From positions 1 to 64,000 of the forward strand of contig CAVSNH010000003.1 in NCBI GenBank assembly GCA_963729275.1: a stretch of 64,000 nt of DNA. The letters are read 5' to 3'. Under the pieces are notes generated by a model, which saw nothing but the letters and a program-made list of their open reading frames with translations, did no database searches and was not told the DNA's origin. The stretch is from CAVSNH01 sp963729275 (GTDB lineage: Bacteria > Actinomycetota > Acidimicrobiia > Acidimicrobiales > RAAP-2). Positions 34,220 to 42,265 of the stretch are shown here, piece after piece; the stretch's first letter is position 1, and every line of letters begins with the position of its first letter. The position numbers and the translations under genes are program-made.

Positions 34220-34981
34220 TCAGTCCAGCAGGTCGGGCTGTTCGCGCACAATGCGTTGGAACAGAGGCTGGAAGCTGTACCAGCCGGCGATATGCGAGCC
34301 GACCTGGCCCTGGGTGACCTTGGCCATCTCCGGGTCGATGAGCACGGGCTTACCGGCCGCCTCGGCCAGCAGCTGCGCCTGGCACGAGCGCTCCATGGTG
34401 ATGAACCACCAGGCGGCTTCGTCGACGGAGTGACCCACGGTGAGCAGACCGTGGTTGCGCAGGATCACCGCCTTGTAATCGCCGAGGGCGTGGGCCAGGC
34501 GCTTGCCCTCCTCGAGGTCGAGGACGACCCCCGTGTAGTCGTCGAAGACGCCATGGTCTTCGTAGAAGGCGCAGACGTCCTGGGTGATGGGATCGAGCGG
34601 TCGCCCGAGGGCCGACCACGACTTCCCGTAGATGGAATGGGCGTGGGCGGCGGCCACCACGTCGGGGCGGGCCTCGTGGACCTGCGAATGGATGACGAAT
34701 GCGGCCGTATTGACCATGGCGTCGCCCTCGGCAACCTTGCCCTCACGATTTACCAGGATGAGGTCGGACACCCGGATGTGCCCGAAGTGCATGCCGAAGG
34801 GATTGACCCAAAAGTGGTCGAGGCGCTCGGGGTCCCGAGCGGTGATGTGGCCGGCCACCCCTTCGTCGAATCCGAACTTGGAGAAGAGCCGAAAGGCGGC
34901 GGCCAGCCGTTGCTTGCGGTAGAGGCGCTCCTCTTCGGGGTCGAGCTCTGCGTTCAACGATTTCTTCACGAGTTCGGGCAT
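34220..34981 (-). CDS. class II aldolase/adducin family protein
   Basis: 253 residues. GFDEGVAGHITARDPERLDH, then AAHAHSIYGKSWS (zinc-binding His pair HAH) and ILRNHGLLTVGHSVDEAAWW (third His) give the typical class II aldolase zinc site; the Glu acting as base in fuculose aldolases would be in the first block. It lacks an epimerase-like extension. Members act on L-fuculose phosphate, ribulose phosphate or methylthioribulose phosphate, but many, like the adducin-head type with this ITQDVCAFYEDH strip, have unknown substrates. GGAGG stands 5 nt before ATG 34981. It is convergent with gcvPB and has no functional neighbours. Confidence 0.92.
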   Translation of the reverse strand: MPELVKKSLNAELDPEEERLYRKQRLAAAFRLFSKFGFDEGVAGHITARDPERLDHFWVNPFGMHFGHIRVSDLILVNREGKVAEGDAMVNTAAFVIHSQVHEARPDVVAAAHAHSIYGKSWSALGRPLDPITQDVCAFYEDHGVFDDYTGVVLDLEEGKRLAHALGDYKAVILRNHGLLTVGHSVDEAAWWFITMERSCQAQLLAEAAGKPVLIDPEMAKVTQGQVGSHIAGWYSFQPLFQRIVREQPDLLD

Positions 34982-35192
34982 GCGGGCCTCCTGTTTGGGC
35001 CTCCACGTCGAACCTCTCGGTCGACGTTCCCCATTCTACGGACCCGGACCGCGGGTGGACGAGCGAGCGCGCTCGTGGCCGGTCGCGGACTCCTGTGACA
35101 TACCCGACCGATCAGCAGCATCACAGGAGATCCACATCCCCAACCTCGCAACCCACTCAGGGTGGAAGTTAGTTCCAGGTGTTCGTGAACAG

Positions 35193-35226
35193 ACGACGGC
35201 CCCCGGATTGCTCCGGGGGCCGTCGT
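35193..35226. terminator. strong bidirectional-type hairpin
   Basis: ACGACGGCCCCCGGA (35193-35207) and TCCGGGGGCCGTCGT (35212-35226) form a perfect 15-bp stem with a four-base loop, about 45 nt beyond the stop of the minus-strand gene at 35270. It is the most stable hairpin I noticed in the window and a good factor-independent terminator stem, although the T run is short. Confidence 0.8.
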
Positions 35227-35269
35227 TCAGAACTGCCGCTCGTGAGCCCGAGGGCTCACGGTGTCGTTC

Positions 35270-35743
35270 TTAACCGAGTGAGAAGCTACCGTCGTTGTCG
35301 ATGATGATGTCCGAGCCGATGGTGTAGACGCAGGCATCCGTGACGTTGGCAACCCCTGTCGTGATCTTGGAGTTACCGCCGGTGACCGTACCGGTCTCAG
35401 TGATCGGGCTACCGGTGACGCTCGCGTCCCCGCCCAGGTTCGGGCAGGTGAACGAGCCAGTGACATAGGAGATGCTGCTCGTCGTGGTCGTCTTGTCGGT
35501 CCAGTAGATGGTCGCAGCCGTGTCACCACTGTTCGGCACTTCCACCGCGTACGGCGAAATCTTGGCGCCGTGTCCCGAACAGCCACTCAATTCGCTCGAG
35601 GACGACAGCCCGAACAGACCGGTGCATGTCACCTTGACCGGAGCCTTCGCACCAGCGACACCCGCCGGCAGTGCTACGGCAGCCAGCCCCGAGCCAGCGA
35701 GCGCCAGCACGGCCAGTGAACGAACGGATAGGAACTTCCTCAT
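35270..35743 (-). CDS. secreted hypothetical protein with signal peptide
   Basis: 157 residues. MRKFLSVRSLAVLALAGSGL, ending near GVAGAKA, is a signal peptide. The mature part is Ser/Thr/Gly-rich and beta-like, with VTCTGLFGLSSSSELSGCSG, TIYWTDKTTTTSSISYVTGS, CPNLGGDASVTGSPI and TDACVYTIGSDIIIDNDGSF. Four cysteines could give two disulfides. No known family recognised. ATG 35743 has a GGAGG ribosome site 7 nt upstream; the earlier in-frame start at 35764 lies within that leader. Two CACGGAGCGT words lie 83-135 nt upstream. The strong hairpin at 35193 ends the transcript. Confidence 0.85.
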   Translation of the reverse strand: MRKFLSVRSLAVLALAGSGLAAVALPAGVAGAKAPVKVTCTGLFGLSSSSELSGCSGHGAKISPYAVEVPNSGDTAATIYWTDKTTTTSSISYVTGSFTCPNLGGDASVTGSPITETGTVTGGNSKITTGVANVTDACVYTIGSDIIIDNDGSFSLG

Positions 35744-35825
35744 TGAACCCCCTCCAATAACCAAGGTTGTAGGTGTGATCGACGTGTCATCGGAGATGAC
35801 AGCGGAGCCACCCTAGGGGGCACGT

Positions 35826-35878
35826 CACGGAGCGTCAAGGCTTTCCGTTGGAGTCGACGGCAATGCACACGGAGCGTG
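35826..35878. promoter_or_regulatory. direct repeat of CACGGAGCGT, operator candidate
   Basis: CACGGAGCGTC (35826-35836) and CACGGAGCGTG (35868-35878) are direct copies 42 bp apart, four helical turns. They lie between the divergent genes for the 35743 secreted protein and the 36059 lipoprotein. The same word makes the inverted repeat at 21540-21571 in front of the polysaccharide synthase. Confidence 0.5.
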
Positions 35879-36058
35879 AACGATTGCCCACGTCGCTGTT
35901 CGCCGGAATGCGCCATCAACCGGGTTACCCGACGGTCAGCCAGTCATCCGATGCGTGCCTGTGCACACCACACCTCACTATGCTCCTCGCGCTGTGTTCC
36001 CCCGTCCTCCGCTGTGCAACTCCAGACATTCCTCGTCGTCTCCGAGACGGAACCGTCG

Positions 36059-36667
36059 GTGCCAGTAGGGGCATCCGCCCGAGCGACTCCTACCGGCTCC
36101 GGACATTCCCGGAGGCTGCTCACCGGTCGCTGGGCCCGGCCCGCCGTCGTTCTCGCCCTCGTGAGCCTGCTCGGGGCAGCCTGCTCGTCGGGCTCGGGTT
36201 CCACCGCCACGACCACCACGACGACAACCTCTGCGTCCGCGAGTAGTTCGACGAACGTTCCGGGCTCACTTGCGGCCGGTACCCCACAAACCGCAGTCGG
36301 CCCAGCGGGACAGAAGTTGGTTCTCTCTGCCACGCGTGCCTTGCACGAAGGCCCGGTGTTCGGAGGCCCGCCTGGTTCCTGGGGCGTGGGGTTCGTCGTG
36401 ACCAACACTGGCAGCGCACCCGTCTCCTGGAACCCGAGATCGCAGATCACCTTCGTCGACAGCCAAGGAGGAGACCACAACCCCGTCGCCCAGCAATCCT
36501 CCTCGTTCCGGAACTCAACTGCCTTCGGCGCGCCCACCACGATCGCCGTCGGGCAGACCCTCCGGCCGATTCTTCCTTTCAGCCTCCCGACGAACGCGAC
36601 ACCGACGACGGCTGTGGCCGCCCCGTTCGGCCCTTCCGGCCCCACGCTCCGCTGGACGATCTCCTAA
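36059..36667 (+). CDS. lipoprotein with DUF4352-like beta-sandwich
   Basis: About 202 residues from GTG 36059 (the start is uncertain; the frame is open to 35876). A hydrophobic stretch ending in SLLGAAC, a lipobox, is followed by a Ser/Thr-rich linker with a run of eight threonines. The globular part GQKLVLSATRALHEGPVFGG, GVGFVVTNTGSAPVSWNP, QITFVDSQGGDHNP and TIAVGQTLRPILPFSLP resembles DUF4352/TRF2-like immunoglobulin folds of actinobacterial lipoproteins. Function unknown; anchored on the outer face of the membrane. Divergent from the 35270-35743 gene. Confidence 0.75.
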   Translation: MPVGASARATPTGSGHSRRLLTGRWARPAVVLALVSLLGAACSSGSGSTATTTTTTTSASASSSTNVPGSLAAGTPQTAVGPAGQKLVLSATRALHEGPVFGGPPGSWGVGFVVTNTGSAPVSWNPRSQITFVDSQGGDHNPVAQQSSSFRNSTAFGAPTTIAVGQTLRPILPFSLPTNATPTTAVAAPFGPSGPTLRWTIS

Positions 36668-37021
36668 CTCAGTCGCAACGGCGTTCACACGCGCCAACCT
36701 GGCGTGAATCGCACAATGCGGGCCGTCACGTCTGACACTCGAATGGCGACCCAACGGATCGGTCAGCTGAGTCGGACCACGGCAGACCCCAAAAGCCAGG
36801 CGGCCACTTTCGGCTTCTCCCCATGGGGGAGCCGAGACCTCTCGAGAGCGGCACCCCCACTGCCGTCCACTGCAACTTGACTTGACATAATATACATTAT
36901 CGGCGGATTCCCGAGAGGGATCTCGACCCGTAATTGCGCTCACTGGGGCCTTGGAAGCGGCCATAACCGCTCCCGACATCCACCTGATTGCCAGGCGGCC
37001 ACGTGCGTGTTGGGCGTTCGG
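36668..37021. other. convergent intergenic with AT-rich palindromic island
   Basis: About 350 bases between two convergent genes, with no gene of its own. It contains TTGACTTGACATAATATACA and ATTAT right after it (36877-36900), where ATAAT and ATTAT (36887-36900) form inverted arms around ATAC. This is the most AT-rich spot of the region, and its TTGACA-like words look like a promoter/operator although no plus-strand gene starts within 500 nt. It may drive a small RNA or be a relic. Confidence 0.4.
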
Positions 37022-37372
37022 CTACTGGCGGACAGGCTCGATGAACTGGCCGACAAGGTCTTCGGCCGCGTCAAGCAGGTGTTCGAGGGCGCCGTGGTAA
37101 TCCGGATGCCGGCCGCCTCCGGCGACGTCGGCGGTGACGTCCACCACTGCGGCTTCGAGGCGGTAGAGCCGGTCGTGGAGCCGACGGAGGTCGTCGTCGG
37201 CGACGACCGATTGGCCATCGGGAAGGCGAAACGAGGCGGCCCGGCGCCGAGCCTCGAAAGCTCGTTGGCGGTGGGAGGCCGAGCAGAACTGCCGAGGTCG
37301 CCCTGCCCCCGGCCGTGGGTCGATCGGACGGTGACACCAGCCGCAGCGTGGACCCTCCGCTAATTTCGTCAC
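37022..37372 (-). CDS. small zinc-ribbon protein
   Basis: 116 residues. MTKLAEGPRCGWC is preceded by VTV from GTG 37372. The motif CGWCHRPIDPRPGAGRPRQF, then CSASHRQRAFEARRR, gives CxxC plus Cys/His ligands: a treble-clef-like zinc site found in small actinobacterial proteins. The second half is a helical tail (DLRRLHDRLYRLEAAVVDVT, HLLDAAEDLVGQFIEP), probably for dimerisation. The leaderless box TAATAT (minus strand, 37380-37385) ends 7 nt before the start. Function unknown; nucleic-acid or protein binding is likely. Confidence 0.75.
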   Translation of the reverse strand: MTKLAEGPRCGWCHRPIDPRPGAGRPRQFCSASHRQRAFEARRRAASFRLPDGQSVVADDDLRRLHDRLYRLEAAVVDVTADVAGGGRHPDYHGALEHLLDAAEDLVGQFIEPVRQ

Positions 37373-37379
37373 TGTGACG

Positions 37380-37385
37380 ATATTA
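37380..37385 (-). promoter_or_regulatory. leaderless -10 box (TAATAT) of the zinc-ribbon gene
   Basis: A near-perfect -10 sequence on the minus strand, 7 nt before GTG 37372, with no ribosome site. It confirms the short form of the frame, which is open further upstream. Confidence 0.6.
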
Positions 37386-37454
37386 GCCGGATCGGAGGGT
37401 GGCCGGGGTGAGATGGTACTCGTCGGCCAGGACGGCCCTGCTTGAATCGGAGGC

Positions 37455-38072
37455 ATGGCCACTCCGGTCGACCAGCCGAAGCACATCGGGATTCTCCTGT
37501 TTCCCGACGTCGAGGAGCTCGACGCGGTCGGGCCTTGGGAGGTTCTGGCCTTCTGGACGCACCACTTCCCCGGGGACGGGTACACCGTCGGGTGCCTCTC
37601 CCGAGACGGCGCCCCCGTGCCGGCGGCCAAGGGACTCGGCATCGAGGCCCACTATTCGTTCGAGGACGCTCCCCCCTTCGAGGTGCTCATCCACCCGGGC
37701 GGCCAGGGGACCCGACCCCAGCTCGAGGACGCCGAGCATCTGAACTGGGTCCGACGTCAGCGGGAAATGGTGCCCATCATGGCCAGCGTCTGCACCGGGG
37801 CCCTGGTCTTTGCCGCCGCCGGTTTGCTCTCCGGGCGCCCGGCCACGACCCATTGGGCATCGCTCACCCACCTGGGCGAGCTGGATCCGAGCATCGACGT
37901 CCGCGCCGATGCTCGCTTCGTGGACGACGGCGACGTCATAACCTCGGCGGGGGTCTCGGCCGGCATCGACATGGCCCTTCATCTCGTCGCCCGCCTCGCC
38001 GCGCCCGACCGCGCCGAAGGTGTACGACGAGGCATCGACTACGAGCGTTCGCCGCTGTCACAGGGCGGTTGA
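37455..38072 (+). CDS. DJ-1/PfpI family protein, isocyanide hydratase-like
   Basis: 205 residues. GILLFPDVEELDAVGPWEVL with an early Glu, then MASVCTGALVFAAAGLL (nucleophile Cys elbow) and RPATTHWASLTHL (His) and ITSAGVSAGIDMALHLV match the DJ-1/PfpI branch of cytoplasmic hydrolases and hydratases, especially isocyanide hydratases, and the ThiJ-like N-terminal part of GlxA regulators. There is no AraC DNA-binding domain, so it is an enzyme rather than a regulator. TTGAAT stands 7 nt before ATG 37455, a near match to the leaderless -10 pattern of the region; the GGAGG is too close to the ATG to work. A GNAT gene follows after 15 nt. Confidence 0.9.
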   Translation: MATPVDQPKHIGILLFPDVEELDAVGPWEVLAFWTHHFPGDGYTVGCLSRDGAPVPAAKGLGIEAHYSFEDAPPFEVLIHPGGQGTRPQLEDAEHLNWVRRQREMVPIMASVCTGALVFAAAGLLSGRPATTHWASLTHLGELDPSIDVRADARFVDDGDVITSAGVSAGIDMALHLVARLAAPDRAEGVRRGIDYERSPLSQGG

Positions 38073-38087
38073 CACCTGTCGACACCC

Positions 38088-38663
38088 ATGGCATCACCCC
38101 GCTGCAAGGTCCGCGAGATGCGGCCCGACGAGATGCACATCCGTATCGAGTACTTCCACGGCGCCTCTGACGTCCAGCTGAACACTCTCGGGGTTGACCG
38201 GACACGGCTCCCCTCCCCCGAGGCCTGGCAGGACACGTATGTGGCGGATCAATCCCGGCCGGTTCGGGAGCGGTCGGGCTACTCGCTCGTGTGGGAGCTC
38301 GACGACGCCGTCGTCGGCTTCAGCAGCGCCGACCGGATCAGCTTCGGGCAGGAGGCTCACATGCACCTGCATATCCTCGACCCCGACCGGCGCCGGCGTG
38401 GGCTCGGCACCCGATTCGTGCGGTTGGCGGCCACGGAATACTTCGAAGTGCTCGAGCTGGAGCGCCTGTACTGCGAGCCCAACGCCCTCAACGTCGCCCC
38501 CAACCGAACGCTGCAAAGGGCAGGGTTTCGCTACGACCTGAGCCACCAGTGCATCCCCGGTCCCCTCAACTTCCCGCAGGTCACCACCCGGTGGGTGTTG
38601 GACCGGGAGAACGCAGCCGGTGGAGCCTCCGGCCACGGCACTGACCGAGAAGGCCGCGGGTAG
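38088..38663 (+). CDS. GNAT-family N-acetyltransferase
   Basis: 191 residues. The acetyl-CoA pyrophosphate loop is clear in LDPDRRRRGLGTRFVRLAAT (R-x-x-G-x-G), followed by LERLYCEPNALNVAPNRTLQ and RAGFRYD, the usual motif B end. The N-terminal half holds VWELDDAVVGFSSADRI. Substrate unknown. It sits in a compact plus-strand run (DJ-1, GNAT, zinc-ribbon, methyltransferase). The last 18 residues are Gly-rich and overlap the TAGTCT promoter candidate (38661-38666) of the next gene. Confidence 0.88.
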   Translation: MASPRCKVREMRPDEMHIRIEYFHGASDVQLNTLGVDRTRLPSPEAWQDTYVADQSRPVRERSGYSLVWELDDAVVGFSSADRISFGQEAHMHLHILDPDRRRRGLGTRFVRLAATEYFEVLELERLYCEPNALNVAPNRTLQRAGFRYDLSHQCIPGPLNFPQVTTRWVLDRENAAGGASGHGTDREGRG

Positions 38664-38682
38664 TCTCGGTCTCGGACCCACC

Positions 38683-38943
38683 ATGGACCGCGACTTCGAC
38701 GATCTCTCGCTCGACGATCTCAGGGACCTCTACGACGGAGAGGTCTACTTCCGGACGTGTGGTCGCTGCGGGGCCCGCACATCACCGCGCTGGTCGGAGT
38801 CGGCCTGCCTCGAGGAGGCCCGGCGCTACGGGTGGCGTCGGGTGGCCGCCTCCGATCGTCCCGGCGCCCGGCGCATGGACCTCTGCGGGGCGTGTGCCGA
38901 GGAGGACGGGCTTGGCCCTCCCCTGGCCCGTTGGGGCTGGTGA
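38683..38943 (+). CDS. small zinc-ribbon protein (86 aa)
   Basis: 86 residues. Asp-rich start MDRDFDDLSLDDLRDLYDGE, then FRTCGRCGARTSPRW and MDLCGACAEEDG give two CxxC knuckles, a zinc ribbon. TAGTCT lies 16 nt upstream of ATG 38683, giving a leader of about 9 nt. The stop overlaps the GTG of the methyltransferase gene (GTGA), so the two are coupled. Function unknown; a regulatory or chaperone-like partner of the methyltransferase is possible. Confidence 0.75.
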   Translation: MDRDFDDLSLDDLRDLYDGEVYFRTCGRCGARTSPRWSESACLEEARRYGWRRVAASDRPGARRMDLCGACAEEDGLGPPLARWGW

Positions 38944-39695
38944 CCTCGGCCGGCGACGTCGACTACCAGCGTCTCGGCCAGGTCTACGCCAACCGACGGC
39001 GGACGGACCCCCGCATCGCCGGGCTGGTGCACGAGGCGTTGGGCCCGGCCCGCACCATCGTGAATGTGGGAGCGGGTGCCGGCTCCTACGAGCCCGGCGA
39101 CCGGCGGCTCGTCGCCGTCGAGCCTTCCGCGGCCATGATCGCCCAGCGAGGACGCGACGCCGCACCCGTGGTGCGGGGCGTCGCCCAAGCGCTCCCCCTC
39201 CGGGACGGGGCGGTTGACGCGGCCATGGCCATGGTGACCATCCATCAGTGGCCGGATCCCGTCGCCGGGCTCCGAGAGTTGCGGCGCGTGTCCCGGGGCC
39301 CGGTCGTGGTCCTTACCTTCGACCCCGATGCCCTGGCCGCGCTGTGGCTGGTCGAGTATGCCCCCGAGCTGTATGCCGCCGAATCATCCCGCTATCCGAC
39401 CATGGACGCGGTGGCGGCCATCCTGGGTCGAGACACGACGGTCCATCCGGTACCCGTGCCCTTCGATTGCATCGACGGATTCACCGAGGCCTTCTACGGT
39501 CGGCCCGAGCAATTCCTCGACCCGGCCGTGCGCGACGCACAATCGGCGTGGAGCTTCGTCGACGACGCCGATTGTGCCCGGGCCATGCACAACCTGGCCG
39601 ACGACCTGGCCACCGGGCGATGGGACGAGCGTCACGGCCACCTCCGCAGCCAGCCGGAGTTCATCGGGTCGCTCCGGCTGGTGGTGAGCCGGTAA
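38940..39695 (+). CDS. class I SAM-dependent methyltransferase
   Basis: 251 residues. IVNVGAGAGSYEPGDRRLVA with VEPSAAMIAQRG is the SAM-binding motif I and acidic motif II; ALPLRDGAVDAAMAMVTIHQ and WPDPVAGLRELRRVSRGPVV follow as in Methyltransf_11 proteins of the UbiE/menaquinone type. The C-terminal half (CIDGFTEAFYGRPEQFLDPA) is typical of small-molecule methyltransferases. Substrate unknown. GTG 38940 overlaps the stop of the zinc-ribbon gene. Confidence 0.9.
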   Translation: MTSAGDVDYQRLGQVYANRRRTDPRIAGLVHEALGPARTIVNVGAGAGSYEPGDRRLVAVEPSAAMIAQRGRDAAPVVRGVAQALPLRDGAVDAAMAMVTIHQWPDPVAGLRELRRVSRGPVVVLTFDPDALAALWLVEYAPELYAAESSRYPTMDAVAAILGRDTTVHPVPVPFDCIDGFTEAFYGRPEQFLDPAVRDAQSAWSFVDDADCARAMHNLADDLATGRWDERHGHLRSQPEFIGSLRLVVSR

Positions 39696-39710
39696 CGAGA
39701 CAGGGGTGCC

Positions 39711-40343
39711 CTACCCGGCGGCGCCCGGGTCGAAGGGCCGAGCGTCGGTGTCGTCGAAGACGGTGACGATGTCCACGAGCGCCGGGCCCTCGGCTGCGGT
39801 GCGGCGCTGGGCCTTGGGCGGGGTGGGCGTGCCCAGGTTGACCCACCCCAACAGGCGCTCGTCTTCGGAGAGGGCGAAGAAGGCACGAACGGCCGGCGCG
39901 TCGACGGTGGCCGCGCTCTTCCAGATGGCCCCGTAACCGAGGGCCTGGGCCGCCAGCACGATGGCATAGCCAGTGCAGGCGGCCGACGCCTCCTGCTCCC
40001 ACACCGGGACGTTGGCGCCGACGTCGGGTGAGGCGATCAGGGCCACGCAGGCCGGGGCGGCGAAGGCTTTCTGGTGCATCTTGGCTACGACGGCGTCCGG
40101 CAGGTCGGATCCGCGTTGCTCGTGCAGCCCGGCGACCAGGGCGTCGCCGAATCGGTCGCGAGCCGGGCCTCGCACCACGGCAAAGCGCCATGGCCGCAGG
40201 CTTCCGTGGTCGGGCACGGTGGTGGCAACCTCGAGAATGGCCGTCAGGTCGGCGTCGTCGGGCGCCGTTCCATTGCGGTCCGGTTCGGACCGAGGGGCAC
40301 GCAACCGCTCGACCATCGCCTCGTCAGCGAGCAACTCGGTCAT
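39711..40343 (-). CDS. nitroreductase family protein
   Basis: 210 residues. PDHGSLRPWRFAVVRGPARD (FMN-binding), AAPACVALIASP, EQEASAACTGYAIVLAAQAL and GYGAIWKSAATVDAPAVRAF with LLGWVNLGTP match NAD(P)H-dependent FMN nitroreductases of the YdjA/RutE-like group. Cytoplasmic flavoenzyme that reduces nitro or enone compounds; natural substrate unknown. It is convergent with the methyltransferase gene and follows the HtrA gene on the same strand after about 85 nt. Confidence 0.92.
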   Translation of the reverse strand: MTELLADEAMVERLRAPRSEPDRNGTAPDDADLTAILEVATTVPDHGSLRPWRFAVVRGPARDRFGDALVAGLHEQRGSDLPDAVVAKMHQKAFAAPACVALIASPDVGANVPVWEQEASAACTGYAIVLAAQALGYGAIWKSAATVDAPAVRAFFALSEDERLLGWVNLGTPTPPKAQRRTAAEGPALVDIVTVFDDTDARPFDPGAAG

Positions 40344-40427
40344 TGCCCCGAGGTGGAGGTCGGCAAGCAGCGGCAGGTCACTCCGTCGAGCGTAGGCGTC
40401 ATCCGGGCGCCACCCGGCGCCCGGCGC

Positions 40428-42065
40428 TCAGCCGCCGCTCTGCTCCTCGCTGGTGGAAGCCAGGGTGGCCGTGACCGTCATCTGCTGTTGGCCCCGCCAC
40501 AAACCGATCTTCACGCTCTGGCCCGGCTTGTCGGCCTGGATGACCGCCCCCAGCTGATCGGCGCTGGTAATGGCCTTCCCGTCGAGAGAGGTGATCACAT
40601 CGCCTTCCTGGAGGCCGGCGACGTCAGCCGGCGAGCCAGATTGCACGTCGAGGACGACCGCACCCTGGGTGGGCACGAAGTTGTAGGCGCTCCGCAACTG
40701 GCTGGTGAGGGTCTCGATCTCCACCCCCAGGTAGCCACTCCCGCTCTGACCGGACGACCCGATCGACTTGGACCGGAGCCCGGGCAGATCCTGAAGGATC
40801 TTGTTGGAGGGGATGGCAAAGCCGATGTTCTCGGCTTCACCGGTGCCGGTGTCGTCCTGGGCCACCGCCGTGTTCATGCCGATCACCTTGCCGTCGCTGT
40901 CCACCAGCGGACCGCCCGAGTTACCGGGATTGATGGCAGCGTCGGTCTGGAACATGTTGGTGAGCGTCTCGGTGTTGGCGCCGGTGGAGTCACTGGCCTG
41001 CACGGTCCGTCCGGTGGCGGAGATGATCCCCTGGGTGACGGTCGGCGACCCGGCGGCCAAGCCGAGGGCATTGCCGATGGCCACCACCGCGTCCCCCACG
41101 GCGATGTTGTCGGAGTTGCCGTAGGAGACGGTCGGCAGGTTCGACGCCCCGTTGATCTGCAGGAGGGCGATGTCGTTGGTCGGGTCGGTGTCGATAAGCG
41201 TGGCCGGCATGGCGGTCGTCTTGCCGTAGAGCGTGACGGTGATGGTCGTGGCCCCGGTGATCACGTGGTTGTTGGTGACGACCTCGCCGCTCGGCGTGAT
41301 GATCATCCCGGTCCCCTCGTCCTCCTGCACGTCACCGCTACCGCTACCACCGCCGCCACCGCCGTTGCTACCGCCGCCACCAAGCCCGCCGAAGCCACCG
41401 AAAGGAGAGCCGGAGTCCGGTGCCGGCGAGGTGGCGTCGATGGACACGATGGCCGGGAGGACCTTGGCGATGACCGACTCGATGTTGGTCGTCCCGTTGA
41501 GGAGTGCCGGCCCGGTCGAGATCTGCCGGATGGTGGTCGGACCACTGTTGTTCCCGTCGCTGGCGGCCACGATGCCGCCGCCGATGAGCGCGCCGACCAA
41601 GGCGGCTACGACGGTGAGGACCACGAACGCCGCGCCGCGCCGGCGCGGCGCTTCGGTCATCGGTGGACTGGGCGGTGGCGTGAGTTCACCCGCCCAACTG
41701 CGGGGGCCGGGCCCGAACGGAGAGTAGGGCGGCGGCGATGCGGCCAGCTCCGTGCCGGTGCCGGTGCCGGTGCCGGTGCCGGTGCCGGGAGGTGGGGGTG
41801 GCGGGGTGGCCGGTGGTGGCGCGCGCCACTCTGGCGGCAGGAACGGCGGCGGCGAGCCGGGTGGCGCGGGCGGCCCCACGCCCGGAGGGGCCCCAGCCAT
41901 CTGTCCGGCGGCCGGCGGCATGGGGAACCCGGCGGGAGGCGTCGGCGGGCCGGGTGGTGTCTGAGGCGGTACCGGCGGAGTCGGCGCGGTCGGAGTCGGC
42001 GGGATGGTCGGCTCGTCCGACGGCGCGTCCCCTGAGGGGGTCCTGTCCTCCTCGGGGTACTCCAT
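40428..42065 (-). CDS. HtrA/DegP-type serine protease with PDZ domain
   Basis: 545 residues. A long Pro/Gly-rich cytoplasmic N-terminus (1 to about 140) with a Gly-Thr run encoded by a GTGCCG microsatellite, one membrane helix (about 142-165, FVVLTVVAALVGALIGGGIV), then an extracytoplasmic trypsin-like domain with triad His267 (NNHVITG), Asp298 (TNDIALL) and Ser383 (NPGNSGGPLV), and a C-terminal PDZ domain (QGAVVLDVQSGSPADVAGLQ, GDVITSLDGKAI). A poly-Gly insert (GGLGGGGSNGGGGGGSGSGD) precedes the protease core. It serves envelope protein quality control. Start ATG 42065 is chosen for its GAGGAGG ribosome site 7 nt upstream; the frame is open to 42113. Confidence 0.94.
   Translation of the reverse strand: MEYPEEDRTPSGDAPSDEPTIPPTPTAPTPPVPPQTPPGPPTPPAGFPMPPAAGQMAGAPPGVGPPAPPGSPPPFLPPEWRAPPPATPPPPPPGTGTGTGTGTGTELAASPPPYSPFGPGPRSWAGELTPPPSPPMTEAPRRRGAAFVVLTVVAALVGALIGGGIVAASDGNNSGPTTIRQISTGPALLNGTTNIESVIAKVLPAIVSIDATSPAPDSGSPFGGFGGLGGGGSNGGGGGGSGSGDVQEDEGTGMIITPSGEVVTNNHVITGATTITVTLYGKTTAMPATLIDTDPTNDIALLQINGASNLPTVSYGNSDNIAVGDAVVAIGNALGLAAGSPTVTQGIISATGRTVQASDSTGANTETLTNMFQTDAAINPGNSGGPLVDSDGKVIGMNTAVAQDDTGTGEAENIGFAIPSNKILQDLPGLRSKSIGSSGQSGSGYLGVEIETLTSQLRSAYNFVPTQGAVVLDVQSGSPADVAGLQEGDVITSLDGKAITSADQLGAVIQADKPGQSVKIGLWRGQQQMTVTATLASTSEEQSGG
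41754..41790. repeat. GTGCCG hexanucleotide microsatellite
   Basis: Five to six tandem copies of the hexamer, coding on the minus strand for alternating Gly-Thr in the cytoplasmic linker of the HtrA protein. Slippage here would change the linker length without shifting the frame. Confidence 0.8.
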
Positions 42066-42265
42066 GACCAGCCTCCTCGCGGCTCCTTCGACGTGTCGAT
42101 CCTGGGGCCCCAATGGTACGGCGGCCGGTGGGCGTGAGCCTCACATGTCGGCCGCTTCTTAGGCCCTTCTTACCCGTCCGCGGACCACGCCGACCGGCGT
42201 GGCCGACCCTTCTGTGCCGAACCTCATCCGGCGGGCCGGCCGCCCCACTAGCCTGTTTGCCCGGT

